Assembly (NCBI RefSeq): GCF_900640175.1
Contig: NZ_CAAAJC010000022.1
Coordinates: 1-47,286, forward strand
DNA from: Legionella sp. W10-070
GTDB lineage: Bacteria > Pseudomonadota > Gammaproteobacteria > Legionellales > Legionellaceae
Direction of reading: 5' to 3'
Length of the DNA stretch: 47,286 bases
Shown: piece after piece, positions 44,102-47,286 of the stretch
Layout of the letters: each line of letters opens with the position of its first letter
Numbering within the stretch: the first letter of the stretch is position 1
Made by a program: the position numbers and the translations under genes
Notes under the pieces: model-generated
What the model was told of the DNA's origin: nothing
Databases searched by the model: none
The model's input: the letters and a program-made list of their open reading frames with translations, nothing else

Positions 44102-45061
44102 ATGTTTAACCTGTTTATGTTCATACTTAGCTTTATTGCTTTATTGTGGTCTGCGAATCATCTGGTTACAGGTGCATCAGGCCTTGCGTTTCATTACAGG
44201 TTGTCCCCCTTGCTGATAGGTTTCACATTAGTCGCCTTAGGTACGTCTGCTCCAGAGATAATGATTGCAATTACCTCTTCCCTTGAAGGATTAAATAATT
44301 TAGCCATAGCCAATGCAATCGGTTCGAATATCGCCAATATTGGCCTTGTTTTAGGCTTAACCGCTCTTATAAAGCCCCTTAGAGTTCAATCCACCCTGTT
44401 ACGCCGTGAATACCCTCTGCTTTTTTTAGTGATGCTATTTTCTTACTCTTTAATGATGGATGGTTATTTAGGGGTGCTTGATGGTTGTCTTTTTTTACTG
44501 ATGTGCTTACTTCTTATCAGTTATTTTATTTTTATAACGCGACAACAACATCCGCAAAAGCAACTTACTATTGGCATTCAAAAGGCTACGCTTAGAAAAC
44601 ATTCAGTAAAAATTCATACCATTAGTCTATTGATTGGTCTTATCGTCTTGCCTGTCAGCTCCAACTACCTGGTAAGTAATGCGATTGTTTTATCACATTG
44701 GCTAGGTATCAGTGATGTCATGATAGGCCTGACTGTCATTGCTATAGGCACCAGCCTGCCTGAACTTGTCACTTCAGTTGTTGCCACCTTAAAGGGGGCA
44801 GATGATATCGCAATTGGTAATATATTAGGCTCTAATATGTTTAACCTGCTGGCTGTAATGATTTTCCCTGCAATCATCCATCCGGAAACAATCAGCCATA
44901 CCTTACTCTGGCGTGATATCCCCGTCATGTTTGTAACCACCTTGATCCTTTTATGGATTAATTATCGTAATAAAACCAAAATGGCTCGTTGGCATGGTGG
45001 AGTATTAGTATTAATTTATTGTTGCTACATGGTATCGCTTATCATAAATGCCATGATATAA
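44102..45061 (+). CDS. CaCA-family calcium/sodium (or cation/proton) antiporter, YrbG-like
   Basis: A 319-aa inner-membrane exchanger. The two alpha-repeats are clear: GFTLVALGTSAPEIMIAITS with IANAIGSNIANIGLVLG in the first half, and GLTVIAIGTSLPELVTSVVA with IAIGNILGSNMFNLLAVMI in the second. The central acidic and polar residues (APE, LPE, GSN) form the cation site. Length fits YrbG (about 325 aa). GGGTAG precedes the ATG by about 2 bp. It is convergent with the Sel1 lipoprotein gene. Confidence 0.92.
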   Translation: MFNLFMFILSFIALLWSANHLVTGASGLAFHYRLSPLLIGFTLVALGTSAPEIMIAITSSLEGLNNLAIANAIGSNIANIGLVLGLTALIKPLRVQSTLLRREYPLLFLVMLFSYSLMMDGYLGVLDGCLFLLMCLLLISYFIFITRQQHPQKQLTIGIQKATLRKHSVKIHTISLLIGLIVLPVSSNYLVSNAIVLSHWLGISDVMIGLTVIAIGTSLPELVTSVVATLKGADDIAIGNILGSNMFNLLAVMIFPAIIHPETISHTLLWRDIPVMFVTTLILLWINYRNKTKMARWHGGVLVLIYCCYMVSLIINAMI

Positions 45062-45082
45062 ACTTGTTCATAACTCCTCAAA

Positions 45083-45412
45083 CTAGCCTGTTGCTATCGA
45101 TTCAGGTTGATGGTGTAAAATGGCAAGCGCCGCAACGGCATCAGGTTGCCCTGCCCTGGCGGCTTTGTTAATCCAGTACCAGGCTCTCTTGCGATTCTCC
45201 ACAACCCCTTGACCATAATAATACATATAGCCTACAGCATATTGGGCATCTGGCTGCCCTTTTTTTGCTTCTGGTTTCAGGTGCACAAATGCCTGTCGAT
45301 AGTTTTGAACACGAAAACTGCTAATACCCTCAGCCAGGTTACTACGAACCGCACACGCAAACTGAGTCAATCCCAAAACAATAACCAGAGCTATTCGCAA
45401 GGAAAAACGCAT
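45083..45412 (-). CDS. Sel1-repeat lipoprotein linked to lspC
   Basis: A 109-aa lipoprotein. The signal ends in a lipobox-like LGLTQFACA, giving a lipidated Cys near residue 20. After it lie two Sel1-type repeats (KPEAKKGQPDAQYAVGYMYY and YGQGVVENRKRAWYWINKAA, then RAGQPDAVAALAILH). ATG at 45412 is chosen because GAGGAA lies 6-7 bp upstream, inside the last codons of lspC. The start is 4 bp after the lspC stop, so translation is coupled. Sel1 proteins are scaffolds for protein contacts; a role with the type II machine is inferred from position only. Confidence 0.75.
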   Translation of the reverse strand: MRFSLRIALVIVLGLTQFACAVRSNLAEGISSFRVQNYRQAFVHLKPEAKKGQPDAQYAVGYMYYYGQGVVENRKRAWYWINKAARAGQPDAVAALAILHHQPESIATG

Positions 45413-45416
45413 GAAT

Positions 45417-45944
45417 TTATTCCTCAATTAACGGCTTTGCCGGGAGTTCAAAGGTTAATTCATTTTTAGGTAAACTTAAACTCTCAAGAGCACCATTATG
45501 TAAAACCACGATACCATTTGGAGAAATTCTTTTGATTATCGCCCCTCCCGGTAATGAATCTCCAGTTACATAGGTTTTCTCTGGCCCACCACCAACACGA
45601 ATTATAACTTGTGAATCCTCTTCCTTATTGGAGAATAAAACGCCCAGGACTTCGGCATCAAGCATCGATTGCTTGACTTCGGTATCCAATAGATTAACGG
45701 GTACATAATCTCCAAACAAGGGCGTCTTAAAAACAGGAGAATCAGGCCGTAAATTTTCCTGATGACTAATTTCTGGAGAAGTGATTGCTATCGGCGCTTT
45801 TTCCACCATTTGAACACTGCTTAATATTTCCCATATAAATAAAACAAAACTGACTGTAAAGATAACCACAGCGCTTACTATCTTAGGGTCATTAAAATCG
45901 CGGAGGAATTTGGTACTCTTCATGTTCAGCTTCAAAGTTAGCAT
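45417..45944 (-). CDS. lspC: Type II secretion inner-membrane protein LspC (GspC)
   Basis: GspC spans the inner membrane and bridges to the outer-membrane secretin GspD. The 175-aa protein has an N-terminal cytoplasmic part, one membrane helix (VVIFTVSFVLFIWEIL) and a periplasmic homology region with EVLGVLFSNKEEDSQVIIRV, VTGDSLPGGAIIKRISPNGI and VVLHNGALESLSL. No PDZ or coiled-coil domain follows, so it is short for the family. In Legionella lspC is known to lie apart from lspFGHIJK and this window shows the same. Either ATG at 45944 or 45923 may be the start; neither has a good Shine-Dalgarno. A TATAAT at 45977-45982 (minus strand) may be its -10. Confidence 0.85.
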   Translation of the reverse strand: MLTLKLNMKSTKFLRDFNDPKIVSAVVIFTVSFVLFIWEILSSVQMVEKAPIAITSPEISHQENLRPDSPVFKTPLFGDYVPVNLLDTEVKQSMLDAEVLGVLFSNKEEDSQVIIRVGGGPEKTYVTGDSLPGGAIIKRISPNGIVVLHNGALESLSLPKNELTFELPAKPLIEE

Positions 45945-46065
45945 GAATTTTGCCTGTATATGACTATATTAACAAAATTATACATCGTGAAGGATTAATT
46001 AAATTTAATTTTATAATCGCAAACAAATTAGCCAGAGTCTATATTAAGCTCTGTGAACCTAATAT

Positions 46066-46093
46066 TTGCAAGCATAGTATCAAACGGTATAGT
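46066..46093 (+). promoter_or_regulatory. Sigma-70 promoter of the O-methyltransferase gene
   Basis: TTGCAA (46066-46071), a 16-bp spacer and TATAGT (46088-46093) lie 23 bp before the ATG. A Shine-Dalgarno AAAGGA (46105-46110) follows, 6 bp before the start codon. Confidence 0.5.
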
Positions 46094-46116
46094 TACATAA
46101 CTTAAAAGGACGACAC

Positions 46117-47115
46117 ATGCCATTCAATCAGGATCCCCCTTATATTCAGTTGGCTACCATATCACGCTGGTATGTGGTTTCACGTGCAATTCATACCGTA
46201 GCCAAACTGGGCATAGCCAATCATATGTCGTACAAGCCTGTAGCAATTAAAGAACTGGCTGAAAAAACGGGAACAATTCCCGAGTTATTAGACCGATTAT
46301 TAAAATTCCTTAGCGCGTATAAGATTTTTGATTATCATGAGGGTTCCTTTGCATTAACTGAGCTGTCTCTACCTTTGCGTGATGATCACCCAAACTCCAT
46401 CCGCGATGTCTTATGCATGGTTGACGAAAGCTGGTGGCAAGCTTTTTCTTGCCTTGATCTCTGTTTAACGACTGGAAAATCTGCCTTTTCTCATCAGCAT
46501 GGCGAGGATTTTTTTACCTACCTCAGCAAGCATCCAGAAAAACAAAGTAATTTTGATAAAGGAATGGCCAAATTATCCAGTTTCGATGATGCTTGCGTGG
46601 CTTCATCCTATAATTTTTCTTCCTTTTCGCAGGTCATTGATATGGGAGGTGGGCGAGGCGGTTTAATTAAAGCAATAGCCGCTCAATACCCTGCAGTAAA
46701 ACTAATCTTGTTTGATACCCCTTCTGTTATTGCGCAATTACATGCCAAAGATTTTCCATCACAGGTAAAATTGGTTGCTGGTGACTTTCTCACCTCTATC
46801 CCACTGGCTGAAGCTTATATTTTTAAGGGCGTTCTGCATGATTTTAACGATGAGTTGATGAATAAAATCCTGTGTAACTGTCATCAGCAGATGCCTGCGG
46901 ATTCTCTACTGTTTATTGCTGAACAAGTATTACCTGACAACGAATATCCCCATCCTAACAAAACAATGGATATTGTTATGATGGCTTTATTAGGTGGCAG
47001 GCAGCGGACACTTAAGGAATGGCAACAATCCATTCAACCTTCGGGATTTATTTATCAGGAAAGTTATCCTACTAACTCTCTTTTTACGTTGATGGCTTTC
47101 AAACCTGATAAATAA
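46117..47115 (+). CDS. SAM-dependent O-methyltransferase (acetylserotonin/plant OMT-type)
   Basis: A 332-aa class I methyltransferase of the Methyltransf_2 family. An N-terminal winged-helix dimerisation domain (ATISRWYVVSRAIHTVAKLG, then KELAEKTG) is followed by the SAM-binding VIDMGGGRGGLIKAIA and later LVAGDFLTSIPLAEAYIFKG and VLHDFND, whose His is in the position of the catalytic base. The family includes hydroxyindole O-methyltransferases and methylating enzymes of polyketides and phenazines. The substrate here is unknown. It has its own promoter. Confidence 0.87.
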   Translation: MPFNQDPPYIQLATISRWYVVSRAIHTVAKLGIANHMSYKPVAIKELAEKTGTIPELLDRLLKFLSAYKIFDYHEGSFALTELSLPLRDDHPNSIRDVLCMVDESWWQAFSCLDLCLTTGKSAFSHQHGEDFFTYLSKHPEKQSNFDKGMAKLSSFDDACVASSYNFSSFSQVIDMGGGRGGLIKAIAAQYPAVKLILFDTPSVIAQLHAKDFPSQVKLVAGDFLTSIPLAEAYIFKGVLHDFNDELMNKILCNCHQQMPADSLLFIAEQVLPDNEYPHPNKTMDIVMMALLGGRQRTLKEWQQSIQPSGFIYQESYPTNSLFTLMAFKPDK

Positions 47116-47172
47116 AATAGATCGCCGGATTAGAGTCTGTTGACATTTCAACTTAAACTGCCCACTTCCCGT

Positions 47173-47255
47173 GCTTTATGCGCGGGATCCACGCAAACCA
47201 CACGAAACTAATCATCCTCTTGACAAGGTTTGAGACTAGATTCCGCGCATAAAGC
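47173..47255. repeat. 13-bp perfect inverted repeat (mobile-element-like)
   Basis: GCTTTATGCGCGG (47173-47185) is exactly mirrored by CCGCGCATAAAGC (47243-47255) around a 57-bp spacer. No gene is seen in the 171 bp after the methyltransferase. The GC-rich arms stand out from the AT-rich surroundings. It may be the end of an insertion sequence or a MITE that continues beyond the window, or a large cruciform. Confidence 0.6.
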
Positions 47256-47286
47256 TTCCAATTGGCCCTAAGTTTTTATTGACAAA

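Noticed and set aside
1-47286. tRNA genes, CRISPR arrays, prophage or toxin-antitoxin pairs
   Set aside because: No cloverleaf, regularly spaced repeats, phage genes or recognisable toxin-antitoxin pair was seen when reading both strands.

Overview
This window is an AT-rich gammaproteobacterial chromosome segment, most likely from a Legionella species other than the best-known L. pneumophila reference strains. That assignment is an inference. It rests on a split type II secretion locus (lspFGHIJK in one place, lspC in another), a Fis paralogue, a complete flgB-L operon, a Pht-type MFS transporter, several REP-like dispersed repeats, and an unusual flavoprotein ending in a eukaryotic-style CaaX box, a feature known from Legionella Dot/Icm effectors.

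Left end (1-12.1 kb): the first ~120 bases are the promoter and leader of a ribosomal RNA operon that runs leftward out of the window. Divergent from it is a two-gene ergothioneine locus (egtB-egtD). Then come a DUF883 membrane protein, a Pht-like MFS transporter, anmK, a Bcr/CflA-type exporter, tatD-pilZ, htpG with a readable sigma-32 promoter, a DUF4124 periplasmic protein and glnA.

Centre (12.2-30.3 kb): lspFGHIJK is a tightly overlapping plus-strand operon for the type II secretion platform and pseudopilus, followed by a Fis-family regulator. A small accessory island at 16.8-19.6 kb holds a decayed IS5-family transposase, a gamma-glutamylcyclotransferase-like protein, and a FAD-monooxygenase-like protein whose last four residues are CILI, flanked by two copies of a ~95-bp repeat. 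Then the minus-strand flagellar rod/hook/ring operon flgBCDEFGHIJKL follows, headed by a near-consensus sigma-54 promoter. It contains an unannotated-looking 45-codon reading frame fitted exactly between flgH and flgI.

Right part (30.4-47.3 kb): hemF; a likely four-gene minus-strand unit (trhP, an SDR, a small exported protein, an LplT-like MFS protein); a cold-shock protein with a long predicted leader; pyrE; a periplasmic HtrA-like protease; an uncharacterised two-gene unit (217 aa soluble + 284 aa membrane/coiled-coil with acidic tail); asmA-mutY; another MFS protein; a CaCA cation exchanger; lspC with a translationally linked Sel1-repeat lipoprotein; and an O-methyltransferase. The window ends in a 13-bp perfect inverted repeat that looks like part of a mobile or repeat element.

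Most of the window is core metabolism and envelope biogenesis. The points most worth a second look are the CaaX flavoprotein island, the small frame in the flagellar operon, the lspC-linked lipoprotein and the 38.2-39.7 kb gene pair. No tRNA gene, CRISPR array or intact insertion sequence was seen.
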